64,000 nt of DNA, from NCBI GenBank assembly GCA_016490735.1, contig JAEMWC010000158.1, positions 124,501 through 188,500 of the forward strand. Direction: 5' to 3'. Positions 1 through 10,834 of this stretch are shown piece by piece (position 1 is the stretch's first letter; each line of letters begins with the position of its first letter). The translations under genes were made by a program, and so were the position numbers. The stretch is from Pachyseris speciosa. Taxonomy: Eukaryota; Cnidaria; Anthozoa; Scleractinia; Pachyseridae. The notes below the pieces were generated by a model. The model had not been told where the DNA came from, searched no databases, and worked only from the letters and a program-made list of their open reading frames with translations.

Positions 1-76
1 AGTGTCACGCTATTGTACCATCACTTTAAAAGGCTTAAAACTGTCAATGCATCAATGGAAACCTTAAAATAATGGT

Positions 77-340
77 CTAGTTGAATTCTTCGTGTTTTAG
101 GTCTTGCAGCGGTCTTGGCAGAGTTATCTTTAGTGCAAGTGCGCTTGGGTTTAGAGCCGTCAGCTTTCTTTTGTAAGATCTCGAGTAACTTTCTCTTCCT
201 CTCCTCTTTGTCATCTTTCGGCTTTTCGTCCTTAAAGTTGTCTTCTCTGCAAGTGCTTTCAGCGCAAATACATCACCCAGTTTTAATCCCAGTTCCTTTA
301 AGGACACTTCACTGCTGTATTGAACAGCAACACAGTCAAA
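77..340 (-). pseudogene. SAM-like terminal exon, frameshifted copy
   Basis: The exon reads on the minus strand from a T-rich splice acceptor ending TTTTATAG at about 341. It opens with residues like the end of a SAM domain (LGLKLGDVFALKAL), followed by a Lys/Arg/Asp-rich tail. Relative to the copy at 13819-14139, one base is missing near 231-236 (CCTTAAAG against CTTGTAAAG). The tail is therefore read out of frame and stops at 77. The SAM assignment rests on the short LKxLGhKLGD pattern only. Earlier exons would lie to the right and were not identified. Confidence 0.45.
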
Positions 341-1393
341 CTATAAAATCAGAAAAAAATGTACGTCATTATTTATTCGGACGTGACTTTACGGAAACCA
401 ATCAAAACAGTTCATTTGAAGGTTTACGTTAAAGTAAATTGATTAATTTAGAGATTATTGTTTTAAAAGTTAAAATCAAGTTGACAATATCGCGAGTCAA
501 TTCGTCAGAATTTCTAAGTTTTCTAAGGGCAGTGCTACCCTGACCACTCAAGTGAACGTCAGCTTTCATTATGTTCTTGGTACTTTAAAATTCAACATAC
601 ATGGACACGGTGTACGGTCAGGGAAGGCTTTGTAGTGACTTGTCCAAATATTTCTTTTAAAGAATAAACAAAACGGGAGATTTTAGTTTAGCCTTGTATG
701 CAACAGTGTATAAAATATTCTACTCCCTGGAATGCATAATACAAAAGCAACAAAAATAATATATTCTTTTGAGAGAACAGACCTGAAAGGCTTATTATTA
801 GTACAACTATTAGTGTTCTTTCTTGCATCATTTAAAGAAAGAACAGAAAACTGTCACAAACGCTATTCTATTACCTGATCAGCATCTTTTGGTTTAACAG
901 TTTTCATGTTTAAGGTCTAAAATATGTTGGAACGATTGCCATTTTGCTGTTTTTACATCTCATGTTACAGTGTATTTATTACATCATTTCTTGTTAACTG
1001 TAGCAATGTTCTGACAGCCACAGGTGTCCAAGAAGTGTAAGAAATAAATAAATAGCTGCAAAAGGGAATTTGTGGTCCATTACTGTTTTAAATTTATTGG
1101 TAGGAAATGCGTTATTCTATATTCTCTCACAGTTACTCAGTTTTAACTATTAGAATCAAATAAAATCGCCAATAAAAAAATAGTGATGTCATTGTTACTA
1201 TTGTCCCTTGCAGCCGACTTTTGATATCTTGGATTGATTGTTTGACTTACTATTTCTTTTACACTATTGCTACATGTAGAAGGGAAGTCTGTCCTTTCCT
1301 GGGACTTTCCCAAGTTACGCCCAGACAAAGGCAAGAACAAGTCTATCATCCCGGCGGCAATTTTGTTGCTCGAGGGCATGCAATTAGTGACCT

Positions 1394-1630
1394 GGGCCGG
1401 GTTGTTCAAAGCGGGGTTAAATTATCCCAGGGTTAGTGTGAAATTTTTGATTTCAGATATGAAAGCTTGAGAAGCAAATTCAGTTTTATTCTTTTTCCTA
1501 CAATTTGATGCATGGAGGCTCTAAAAAACAGAAAATTATCCAGGAAAATGCTTTTGAACAAAAGAAAAAGAAAACCGGGTTAAAATTTAAGCCTGGGTTA
1601 GTGCTGATCAGTCTTCAAACAACTGGGCCC
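1394..1630. mobile_element. MITE-like inverted-repeat element (GGGCC termini)
   Basis: The ends are imperfect inverted repeats: GGGCCGGGTTGTTCAAAG on the left and the reverse complement of CTTCAAACAACTGGGCCC on the right. Inside, paired GGGTTA-rich segments also match in inverted orientation. The element is short and non-coding, and is repeated with the duplication at about 15193-15429. No clear target duplication was seen. Confidence 0.55.
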
Positions 1631-1912
1631 TGAATAATAAACTCACCTTTTCTACTCTAAACTTTTCCACTATTTCACTATTGACACCACGCTGAGTTAA
1701 AAACTCACATACCTGATAAAATGCAAAACATACAAAAAAAGGGATATATAATAATTATATAATTTTTATTTTAAATGGTTGTATAGAACATGCAGGGGTT
1801 GAAGCAGTTTCCCACCTGATGCCTGTCAAGTTGTTAGGTCAAATCTATTTTTGCTCAGTAACCACCTATTTTGGACCGAACAAATATCTATTATTGGAAT
1901 ATTTATTTATCC

Positions 1913-2064
1913 ATGGTTGCCACAGCCAGAGGAGTCTGAAATTCCCTGACGTTTCCCTGACTTTTTCCTGATAAATGTAAAATTTCCCTGACCAAAGGAA
2001 TTAACAATTTCACATATCAGACCCGATGATGGAGTCAACCCTCCCTCCCTGACCTGTGGCAACC
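1913..2064. mobile_element. Short MITE with 13-bp perfect TIR
   Basis: The sequence begins ATGGTTGCCACAG and ends with its exact reverse complement CTGTGGCAACCAT, 152 bp in total. The interior holds repeated TTTCCCTGAC words. It is non-coding. The duplicate lies at 15712-15863. Confidence 0.65.
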
Positions 2065-2188
2065 ATCAGTGTTATTTTTTGCTAATGATTGATATTTGTA
2101 ACCGTGTATAAATAAAGATGGTGATGATGATGATAATGATTATCTTTACAGAAGCCACAGATAGCCAATCCATGGTCATAACCCACAA

Positions 2189-2268
2189 AATAATAACAAC
2201 AACAACAGCAACAACAACAACAACAATAATAATAATAATAATAATAATAATAGTAGTAGTAGTAGTAA
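2189..2268. repeat. Trinucleotide microsatellite (AAC/AAT/AGT)n
   Basis: Runs of AAC, then AAT, then AGT trinucleotides sit here. The second copy (about 15989-16062) is two trinucleotides shorter. A poly-Tyr/poly-Cys reading frame on the minus strand is an artefact of this array. Confidence 0.9.
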
Positions 2269-2659
2269 TACAAATGCCATGATTGATGAAATTATTGACC
2301 TGGATACTGTTCTTATGAAAACACCAAATTCAGCCTGTTTAAGATCAAGCTAAAATATTTATCAGCCAGCTATAATATTTATCACCCAGTTTGCAGAGTA
2401 TGGCAGAACTTGACAAGATCTCGCATGTGCAAAGCTAGACGCAGCCATGTTCACTGCATGCAATATGATCTGTTGGACTGGAAGTCATGCATGCATGCTG
2501 TTCAAAAAGTACAACTTCCTCAACGGTGAACCAAAGCAACCTTATAAAAAAGTGTAGTCAAGACTTTTTGTAAGCTTATATCGTGGAGCTGAAAAGAGCC
2601 AGTTTTTGTGTGTGAAACGACCATTACGAAGAACTTTTCAGCACACTGTTGGAAGTGTG

Positions 2660-2850
2660 AATGATATATGAAATGAATCATATATGAACTGCGGAAATGA
2701 AATCAAATGAAGAATGATCCTCGCAGTTGTGAACGCAATTTATGCAATTGCGAAAAGAAGCCTGAAAAAAATTCAGGACTTCAACGGGGTTTGAACCCGT
2801 GACCTCGCGATTACCGGTGCGATGCTCTAACCAACTGAGCTATTGGAAGT
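2660..2850 (-). mobile_element. tRNA-derived SINE
   Basis: The right end, read on the minus strand, resembles a tRNA. It has an A-box-like TAGCTCAGTTGGTTAGAGC and a B-box GGTTCAAACCC, with acceptor-like ends ACTTCCA and TTGAAGT. The anticodon arm pairs poorly and lacks the usual U33, so it is not a working tRNA. The body continues through an ATTCAGG...CCTGAA hairpin to about 2660. I recognise this as a repeat abundant in coral genomes. The duplicate lies at about 16455-16643. Confidence 0.7.
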
Positions 2851-3101
2851 TAGTAAAATAACCTTAATGGTTGAGTTTTTACTTTTCACTGAAAACCAAA
2901 GGACTGACAAGCTAGTTCATTGTGTTCATCAGTAAATGCTGAAAATGTGGGTCATCTTACTCAATAACATCTCTAAAAATATGTTATGGAAAAGAATCTA
3001 AGCCTATATAAGCCTTTTGTTTTTTAAATTTTCCGGGGGGATGCCCCCACCTCCATATAGATTCAAGCCTTTGGCTCTAAAACTCACAGAGACTTGTCGA
3101 G

Positions 3102-3353
3102 CTATGTGACCGTCAAATCTTTTGTTCTCAGTCGTTGTAGGTGCAAGTTTCGATGAGGCAGTGCTGCCTCACTATATGACAAGTTATTGGCATGGAGTGA
3201 CACATAGAAAGCTATTTTCTTAATGTTTTCACCATAATGCATATCAGAGAAGTTGAGTATGTTGGAGAGCTGTTGTTTTACTGGCTGCCTTAAATATGAC
3301 ATACCTCTCATTCTTGCCTGGTTTTGAGACAGATAATAGGGAATGATTTCCAC
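3102..3353 (-). other. Unrecognised 83-codon ORF
   Basis: An open frame of 83 codons is kept unchanged in the duplicate at 16894-17145. The two blocks are nearly identical throughout, so this says little about selection. The C-terminal part is rich in Leu, Arg and His. I do not recognise a family. It may be a remnant of a retroelement or an exon. Confidence 0.2.
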
Positions 3354-3937
3354 ACAGCCCGATTCATTAACTTAACTATACATGCATTAAGCATTAAGCA
3401 TTAAGCAGGCCTTGAGGTTGAACCCTCATTCACCAAGAGTCTACTAAAAACAGGGTATCAGTACATGTCCCTACACTATTCTCTTTTAAGACCCATAAAC
3501 ATGTTTATTGAACTTTTGAGTGGTGATGGTGGCCCATTTCACCTTGCAGCGGTTTTTTTTTTCTTTTTGACAAAGTTGACACCCCCATCTTCTTGAAAAG
3601 AAAACTGTTAATAATTTTTATTTATAAACCTTTGCGACCTATCTGATAATTTTTGGTACTTCTATGCAAGGTTCTTTTTTTCAGGGACAAAAGATGGTGA
3701 AGGAAAAGGATAACCCTTTGTTTTGTTTTTAAAACCAGGTTTTAGGCTTCCATTGTAATTTATTTTGTAGAACTTTTTTCTCCATAGTTTTTTCTGAACA
3801 AGATTTATAAAATATTTCTTTGGAATGAATTGCATAAAATATAGTATTTTGAATTTCGTTGTTATGGTTCTTGGTCTACTGTTGTTGACTGTGGTTCAAT
3901 ACTCAGCTGGACTTTTTTTGGCTTGAATCTCCAGTTA

Positions 3938-5045
3938 TCTCTTCCTATGTCAATGCTATGTAAATGATATTTAAAATCTATGTAAACTCTACCAATGCCC
4001 ATGTTTTAAAGGCTCTTTATAATGCATGTTATATCTAGTTTAAAGCTATTAATTTTAATTCCTATTTTAGCTGGAGGTAGTGTCAAGTTTCTTACTTCTC
4101 TCTATGTCAATGCTATTTTAATTATATTTTGAACCTATTCAAACTCCATTGATGCCCATGTTATATGTTAAATCTATTTTACAGCTATTTAAATACTATT
4201 TTAGTTCTAGTTCATTTCACAATCCATGACTACTTAAAACATATTTTAATGCTATTTGAAGTCTATTTCCTTTGCTTGTAAAAACTACTTGGTTAGTAAC
4301 GCTAAAAAAATAGTTTTTAGATAGACTATTTAATGGTTCCATTTGAATAGTAAAAAAATAGGATTTACATTCATTTTAAAAAGCAAAATCATAGCACTAA
4401 CATAGTCCTTAAATATATGACCTTGTATGATTTCTAAAATAGTTATAAAATATGCCCTAAATACCATTTAAATAGTTTTCTGACATAGCATCTCTTCCTA
4501 TGTCAATGCTAAGTAAAAGATATTTAAAATTTATGTAAACTCTACCTGAATGCCCATGTTTTAAAGGCTATTTATAATGCATGTTATATCTATTTAAAGC
4601 TATTTAATTCCTATTTTAGCTGGAGGTAGTGTCAAGTTTCTTACTCCTCTCTATGTCAATGCTATGTTAATTATATTTTGAACCTATTCAAACTCCACTG
4701 ATGCCCATGATATAAGTTAAATCTATTTTACAGCTATTTAAATACTATTTTATTCTATTTCATTTCACAATCCATGACTACTTAAAACATATTTTAATGC
4801 TATTTGAAGTCTATTTCCTTTGCTTGTAAAAACTACTTGGTTAGTAATGCTAAAAAATAGTTTTTAAATAGGCTATTTAATGGTTCCATTTGAATAGTAA
4901 AAACATAGGATTTAAATTCATTTTAAAAAGCAAAATCATAGCACTAACATAGTCCTTAAATATATGACCTTGTATGATTTCTAAAATAGTTATAAAATAT
5001 GCCCTAAATACCATTTAAATAGATTTCTGACATAGCATTTACATA
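3938..5045. repeat. Tandem pair of about 553-bp AT-rich units
   Basis: Unit 1 (3938-4490) and unit 2 (4491 to about 5045) both begin TCTCTTCCTATGTCAATGCT and run in register with point differences. Within each, the word CTATTT or TATTTA recurs many times, giving a degenerate inner periodicity. No coding potential was seen. The whole pair recurs at about 17731-18838 in copy 2. Confidence 0.8.
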
Positions 5046-5519
5046 GTCAATAAATAGTGTTGGATTCTACAAGGGAGGCGTGCACAATGAACATTTCAAC
5101 AAAAGGCTAGCCCGTTCACTTGTCAAGCTTCATGTTCCTTCTGAACGTACCGAGGCACAGATTGCGTATAACAAAAGAAACAATACAACCAAACAATAAA
5201 GCCCCCAGGAGAACTCTATTTTTTGGTTTCTTTGTTTCTTTTGTGATGACGGTACCTACAGAAAGACCTAAACATTTTACGAATACCAGAACAACACGTT
5301 CTGAGCTTTCTCAACATTAGATACTGATCAATTTCTCTAGAAAATTACTTCACAATACTTAAGTCGCTCGTTAGGGTGTGCATCAAATTAATTAAGAGAC
5401 CAAATGGAAGGAAAGTTACCTCTTATACACCTCCACCTTAAGCACCCGCCATATTGAACGGTGAACTGCATGCACGTGTTCAAATCAGTCTGTCAAATTC
5501 AAGTATTGGAATATTATAT

Positions 5520-6245
5520 TGGATTGGATCTTTGGATCCGAAGTAAAAACCTTGGATCCGAAGTAAAAACTTTGGATCCACAGTAAGAAACTTTGGATCC
5601 GGAGTAATAACTTTGGATCCACAGTAAGAAACTTTGGATCCGGGGTAAAAACTTTGCATCCACAGTAAGAAACTTTAAATCTTGAATAATAACTTTGGAT
5701 CCGGAATAATAACTTTGGATCTGGAGAAAAAGCTTTGGATCCAGAGTAAGAAACTTTGGATCCGGAGTAACAACTTTGGATGAGGAGTAATAACTTTGGA
5801 TCCACAGTAAGAAACTTTGGATCCGGAGTAACAAACTTTAGATCTTGTATAAAAACTTTGGATCCGGAGTAATAACTTTGGATCCACAGTAGGAAACTTT
5901 GGATCCGGAGTAAAAACATTGGATCCGGAGTAATAACTGTGGATGCACAGTATGAAACGTTGGATCCGGAGTACTAACTTTGGATCTTGAATAGTAACTT
6001 TGGATCCGGAGTAAAAACATTGGATCCGGAGTAATAACTGTGGATCCACAGTATGAAACTTTGGATCCGGAGTACTAACTTTGGATCTTGAATAGTAACT
6101 TTGGATCCGGAGTAAAAACATTGGATCCGGAGTGCTAACTTTAAATCCATAGCTGGATCCAAAGGAAAAACAATGGATTTGGGGAAAACAGTTTTGCCGG
6201 AGAATGAAATCTATGGAAGTTGGATAAAAACTTTGGATCCAAAAC
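5520..6245. repeat. Minisatellite of about 20-bp GGATCC-bearing units
   Basis: Units of the form ACTTTGGATCC followed by GGAGTAATA or ACAGTAAGAA repeat about every 20 bp, each with a BamHI site. Two unit types alternate, giving a higher-order 40-bp pattern. The copy at about 19318-19855 has lost about 180 bp, roughly nine units. Long reading frames rich in IQS/DPK/SKV on the minus strand are by-products of the repeat. Confidence 0.9.
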
Positions 6246-6771
6246 AAAAATCTTTATTTCACTGCACTTTTTTTACTTTTCTTAAGAATGGCACTTACGT
6301 ACCACCTATTCCTTGCTTTGCTTTCAATCTTTCTTGCTTCAAACGTTGTTTTTATAGCTTTCCACTTTCTTGATTTCCTTGTCTGAATTCAGTTTTACAG
6401 CCTTGTTCGTGTGTGCAGTGTACAGAAGCGAATTGTGCCTAAATTTACTTCTACCAACGATATGCTACTTACTTACGAAAGTAAACAATTGTTTTATATT
6501 GGAAGCTAAGTCTTTCTCATGCGTACGAAGGGTTTGAAGCGGCTCCAACTTTGGCCATCGCGTCGCCGTGTATTTCATTCCATGCTACTTTGTGCATAAA
6601 GAGCTTAACAGATCCCAGCCTCTTTCCAAAATAACCCCACACTAGAAATAAATAGACGGGGAAAAGTTATTGCACTCAGCTTACCTCCTCATCCATATTC
6701 AGAACTCTGAATATGGCTGAACTTGCTGAATACGTCTGTTCTGAAATATGGCTGTCCTTGGTCGGAAATAC

Positions 6772-6913
6772 CAAGTCCGAAGTCCGAACTCCGAACTCCG
6801 AACTCCGAAGTCTGAAGTCTGAAGTCTGAAGTCTGAAGTCCGAAGTCTGAAGTCCGAAGTCTGAAGTTCGAAGTCTGAAGTCTGAAGTCTGAAGTCTGAA
6901 GTCTGAAGTCTGA
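6772..6913. repeat. Heptamer minisatellite (GAAGTCT/GAAGTCC)n
   Basis: About twenty units of GAAGTCT, with GAAGTCC and GAACTCC variants, sit in a row. They lie at the edge of the inverted P2X7-like exon. The same array is at about 20382-20523 with a few unit substitutions. Confidence 0.9.
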
Positions 6914-6929
6914 AGTCTGAAGTCCCTCC

Positions 6930-7230
6930 TCGGCTTTCGTACATTTTGGTGTTCTTGTGAGCGATGTCAAATCATAACAATGCAAAGAGAATGTGTTTGT
7001 TGCTGAGAACAGCCAGAGGAAGAAAACAAAATTCAAGGTAGAACTTTAAGCTTACACTGCATCGGTTGCAGTAAATGGAGAAACAATTTTCTTTGTAAAT
7101 TGCTTTAGACTTTAAAAGGCAGTTTAATAAAGTGGTAAGCGGCAGTTATTTTTTTACGTCAACTGTTTGTATTTTTATTTTTGCTGTGTCTAGATGTCAC
7201 GGCATCAAATAGTCGACTAAATGGTACGGC
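6930..7230 (+). pseudogene. Inverted, broken copy of the P2X7-like zinc-domain exon
   Basis: This segment is a long inverted repeat of about 7620-7890. In the plus frame it reads the same Cys-rich core (WCSCERCQIIT) but carries a TGA stop just after the ECVCC motif. The 5' half of the exon is replaced by the heptamer array. An apparent donor AAG|GTAGAA follows at about 7037. It is best read as an inverted partial duplicate of the exon at 7712-7978. Confidence 0.5.
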
Positions 7231-7711
7231 GGCAGTCAGAAATATTCACCGAACTCCGACTGAAATCCTCAATCAAACCTACATGTATTGAAAGTGTTTG
7301 GTTTCTTTAGAAATGTCCAGCGATCCCAAAAACTGTTTTCGTTTTACATTCGATTCATTTACCAAGTGTACCGTAAATATCGCTCAGTTATTTTAAAGAA
7401 CCACCATTTGTGAGACTGCCGGTCACGGCCACAAATAGACTAAATGCCCGGCAGTCCAAAATATTCACCGAATTCCAACTGGAATCCTCGATCAAACCTA
7501 TTAAAAGTATTTGGTGTTTCTTTAGAAATGTCAAGCAATCGTAAAAAGTATTTTGGTTGTACATTCGATGAATTCGGTGAATATTTCTGACTGCGGGCAT
7601 TTAGTCTATTTGAGACCGTGACATTTAGACACAGCGAAAATAAAAATACAAACAGTTGACGTAAAAACTTAAGATAACTGCTTACGGCTTCATTAAACTG
7701 CCTTTTAATTT

Positions 7712-7978
7712 CTAAAGCGATTTACGAAGAAAATTGTTTTTCCATCTACTGCAACCGATGCAGTGTAAGCTTAAAATTCTATCTTGAATTTTGTTTTCTT
7801 CCTCTGGCTGTTCTCGGAAACAAACACATTCTCTTTGCGTTGTTATGATTTGACATCGGTCACAAGAACACCAAAATATGCCTTCTAACCGACTGTTTAC
7901 TTCTTCGTTTTCGCTTTCACTATCCTCAGGATTAGGAACACGTTCTGGCTCAAAACGGTAAGGTTGAAAATCAGCCAC
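7712..7978 (-). CDS. P2X7-type intracellular zinc-domain-like exon (partial gene)
   Basis: The 88-codon frame starts with an FQPYRFEPE block, then an acidic stretch, then a Cys-rich core WCSCDRCQIITTQRECVCF. This arrangement matches the zinc-binding C-terminal (ballast) domain of P2X7 receptors, which is found in many stand-alone cnidarian proteins. No P2X channel part is present, so it is unlikely to be a receptor. The exon probably ends near the KIQ codons (about 7785) with an altered donor GATAGAA, and later exons were not identified. Its start lies about 100 bp from a divergent exon at 8083. The copy at 21322-21588 is the same. Confidence 0.5.
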   Translation of the reverse strand: MADFQPYRFEPERVPNPEDSESENEEVNSRLEGIFWCSCDRCQIITTQRECVCFREQPEEENKIQDRILSLHCIGCSRWKNNFLRKSL

Positions 7979-8082
7979 GACCTCGAGTAAACAAACACGC
8001 TTCCCAAGACAAAATCTCTTTGTAAAGATGACGTCACGCTTAGCAGCCTAGCCCGACCTGGCCGCTGAGCATTTGTTTCAAA

Positions 8083-8166
8083 ATGGCGGCTGTCGATGCC
8101 AAATTTTTGGGCTTCTTTGGAGACCAATTTCTTGGGATAAAATGCACTTTAGAAGCTGAAACCTCG
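8083..8166 (+). CDS. Putative first coding exon of a divergent gene
   Basis: ATGGCGGCTGTC in a good context (AAAATGG) opens a 28-codon exon ending CCTCG|GTGAGT, a strong splice donor. The segment between it and the divergent P2X7-like exon is relatively GC-rich and contains TGACGTCA (8020-8027), so it may be a shared promoter. No downstream exon was identified and I recognise no family. The duplicate lies at 21693-21776. Confidence 0.4.
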
Positions 8167-8766
8167 GTGAGTAACTTAACTCAATATAAACTATTTATTG
8201 GTGATGACAGAAAAAATACGCTTTTTGGAGTGACCTTCTCCTTTAAGTTTTCGTGCTGTTATTGGCCAGTCAGAATTTCTTTATTTGCTGTAAAAACAAA
8301 AACAACATTTCTATTTAAACCGAGAGGAAAAAACCACATTAAATCATTTATTTCACATTCACATTCATGGGGCAGAATGAATATCACACATTGTATGAAC
8401 GAAAAAATTTCACAACGTAGAAGTTAATCCCACAGTCGGAATGTATACTGTACACGCACTATTCATAGTGTTGATTGTTCCATTGAAATGACTTTCAGGT
8501 CTACATCTGTATAATCACAACATAATTTGAACAAAAAAATAAGCATTTTCACAGCTGCATCACGTAATTAATAACAATATATATCCTCTCTATACACTGG
8601 TTAATCATAATTGTTCAATATTTTTATGACTTTTTGTGTCATACTAACTTGTCTTTTCTATCAAATTTGACCAAAGAGAGAGCTTGCTATATCACTCCTT
8701 CTGTCAACATCCCGACAGTTTTGTCTGTCGCGGCTGGTGATCTTTGCGTGGGAGTCTTTGTCTAGA

Positions 8767-9255
8767 CTATTCAATTGGAGTCCAGTTCAGCCAAATCATG
8801 AACTCCCAGAAAGAAATTTTTCCATCGTTGAGCCTGTCCATGGCCGCAAACGCCATGTCCATGTCTTGTATACGGTAACCGAGAAAGTTCATCAACTCTT
8901 CAAATTGCTTTCTGTCCAAGGTACCGCTGTTGTCTGTGTCGAATTCTTTGAAATATTCAAAAGCGGTGTAAAGCAGGTCAAACTTCGAACTATCATTCAA
9001 TCGTTGCAACTTCTCCTCGCTTCGCAGCCAGTCTTTGAATTCGGCGTAGGATATTCTTTGGTCGCCATCTTTGTCCAGGAGGAAGAAGTAAATTTGAGCC
9101 TGTTCATAGTCGAGCCCCAGCGCTTCCTCCAGGAAATATTTCATTTCGTTTTCGTCGAGTTTTCCATCTTTCCTCGTATCGTATTTGTCAAAGAGGCTGT
9201 GAATGGCGATCGAAGGAACTTTTCTGTTGAAAAAGCTAAAACCGGCAGCAGTCAT
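8767..9255 (-). CDS. Four-EF-hand calcium-binding protein, copy 1
   Basis: A single-exon frame of 162 residues carries four EF-hand units in two pairs. The loops begin at DTRKDGKLDENE, DKDGDQRISYAE, DTDNSGTLDRKQ and DRLNDGKISFWE. Loop 3 ends in Gln rather than Glu at position 12, and loop 1 has Arg at position 3, so those sites may bind Ca2+ weakly. There is no signal peptide or membrane segment, so it is likely cytosolic. The C-terminal WLNWTPIE resembles the WLKWVPVVN end of the plus-strand paralogues at 48516 and 62041. The duplicate at 22377-22865 differs by one residue (Asn to Thr). Confidence 0.85.
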   Translation of the reverse strand: MTAAGFSFFNRKVPSIAIHSLFDKYDTRKDGKLDENEMKYFLEEALGLDYEQAQIYFFLLDKDGDQRISYAEFKDWLRSEEKLQRLNDSSKFDLLYTAFEYFKEFDTDNSGTLDRKQFEELMNFLGYRIQDMDMAFAAMDRLNDGKISFWEFMIWLNWTPIE

Positions 9256-9884
9256 TTTATATGTAAAATCTTGTTTTCCCAGGTGTTTTTCTCAAGCTCT
9301 TTCCTGATTCGTGTCTATTGTAAAATGATTAAAGGGAAGTCACGTCTGCTTTTATTACAGCGCACTTGGATCATTTCCAAATAAAGGAACAAATCGGATT
9401 TCGGCGAGTCCCACGAAGCGCGGACGTGACCTTGAAAGCACATCCGGTTTAGCGATATGTAAATGAGGTTTTCTCTACCATTCGGTGACACCGCAGCCTG
9501 AGACAACTCATCCATTTTTGTCTAATTTCTCGAGCTTTTCTAATAAATGTGAACATTATCCGAGAATTATTTTCTGAGTATGACCGTGTAGTCATTCATA
9601 GCGACACGTACGAAGTTGGGACGCTCGAAATGGCATGTACTAAAACAAGGAACACCGGAACACCGGAACACCGGAAACTCCAGGAACACCGGAACACCGG
9701 AACACCGGAACATTGGAACACCCCGGAACACCCGGGAAACCGGAACAGCCGAAAAACCCCGGAACACCGAATTTGTTTTCCGATTACAGACCATGTAAAA
9801 AATAAAATGTAAATGTAATTTAAAGATCGATGAGTAACCAGGGGGCATAGTTGAAAAGTTAAAAAGACGTTCTCTGGTTAAAAG

Positions 9885-10234
9885 TTAAAAAAAAAAAAGG
9901 TGTAAAAAGCGGAGGTAAAAATATATATGCACAAAAAGGTGAGAAAATAACGAACGGATATAGATAAACACAATAATACAAAAGGAAGAAATACTAGTGT
10001 GACAATGAAATGCTAACAACATGGATAAGATCACAATAAGATTGAGTATTGTCTTTATAGACAACGTTCGTTTGCCGATCTGATGGGGGTCTTGATTTAA
10101 CTCGTGATGAGAGTTAAAGTCCAGATATCTGTCAGTGTGTGTGGGCTTTCGATAGACACCGATAGTAACTGCCCCATTCTTCCTGGTTATCAAGGTGTCG
10201 AGAAAGGAAATTTGGCCATTGTTCTCAGTTTCAA
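9885..10234 (-). pseudogene. Penelope-like element fragment, inverted and internally deleted
   Basis: Read on the minus strand, this holds the end of a reverse-transcriptase region (TLITRKNGAVTIGVYRKP, then DRYLDFNSHHEL). It then jumps, through a deletion, to short pieces homologous to the GIY-YIG part and the C-terminus of the plus-strand fragment next to it. It is inverted relative to 10241-10834 and meets it head to head near 10240. Confidence 0.6.
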
Positions 10235-10240
10235 TGGTGA

Positions 10241-10834
10241 ATGATATCTCATCACGAGTTAAAACACAGAATAAGTACCGCCTCTACCCTTCTAAATCGG
10301 GCACTCAACCTCCCGAGCACCGCTGAAGGAGTAAGGAAAGAGCTGACCCACGTTCCTAACGCGTTAAAATCAAATGGCTACCCATCAGCAACTATATCAA
10401 ACATCTTAAAGAAGAAATCGACCCCTGAAGTCATCCCTTCCCCTGAAGAGTTAGTGGGAATGTTTTTTAAGTGGAAAGACCCACCAGACTCCCAAAATGG
10501 CTTCGCAGTTCTACCATTATCAGATCGGCAAACGAACGTTGTCTATAAAATCCCCTGTGCGGACTGCACATGGAATTACATCGGAGAAACGGGTAGATGT
10601 TTACACACTAGAAAAAAGGAACACATACGAAACACCAAAGTTTTTAAAAGTGGTTCCAATATTGCCAGCCATGCGTGGCTCGAAGGCCATACTATTGATT
10701 TTGAGAATGCACGCGTCATCGACAGAGGCAATTCACGCGTAAGAAAAACGCTGGAATCCTGGCACACTGCAATTACTAACCAGGCAGACAATAATTCTAA
10801 GCAGTTGCCAAGACAATACTCAATCTTATTGTGA
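10241..10834 (+). pseudogene. Penelope-like element C-terminal ORF with GIY-YIG endonuclease
   Basis: The 197-codon frame has an N-terminal linker region, a CADC zinc-like motif, then a GIY-YIG nuclease-type core: VVYKIPC, YIGETGR and the KEH-containing helix. It ends near LESWHTAI and YSILL. This is the C-terminal end of a Penelope-like retroelement protein. The reverse-transcriptase core is missing upstream. The linker also appears internally deleted just before DRQTNVVYK, judged from memory of the family. The copy at 23850-24443 differs by one Lys-to-Thr change. Confidence 0.75.

Noticed and set aside
2082..2273. Minus-strand frame of poly-Tyr and poly-Cys (and 15881-16066)
   Set aside because: It is a translation of the AAC/AAT/AGT microsatellite; length differs between the duplicate copies by whole repeat units.
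2778..2850. tRNA gene on the minus strand (also 16571-16643, 27114-27188, 50773-50844)
   Set aside because: A and B boxes are present, but anticodon stems pair poorly and each is joined to a SINE body, so these are SINE heads.
5485..6247. Several long minus-strand frames rich in IQS, DPK and SKV (also 19273-19857)
   Set aside because: All three frames are open because the GGATCC minisatellite lacks stops; composition follows the repeat and not a protein family.
8737..9384. 215-codon plus-strand frame opposite the EF-hand gene (also 22347-22994)
   Set aside because: It is the antisense shadow of the EF-hand coding sequence and has no family resemblance.
10241..10834. Homing endonuclease or DNA repair GIY-YIG gene
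   Set aside because: The flanking linker and the inverted reverse-transcriptase fragment identify it as the end of a Penelope-like retroelement.
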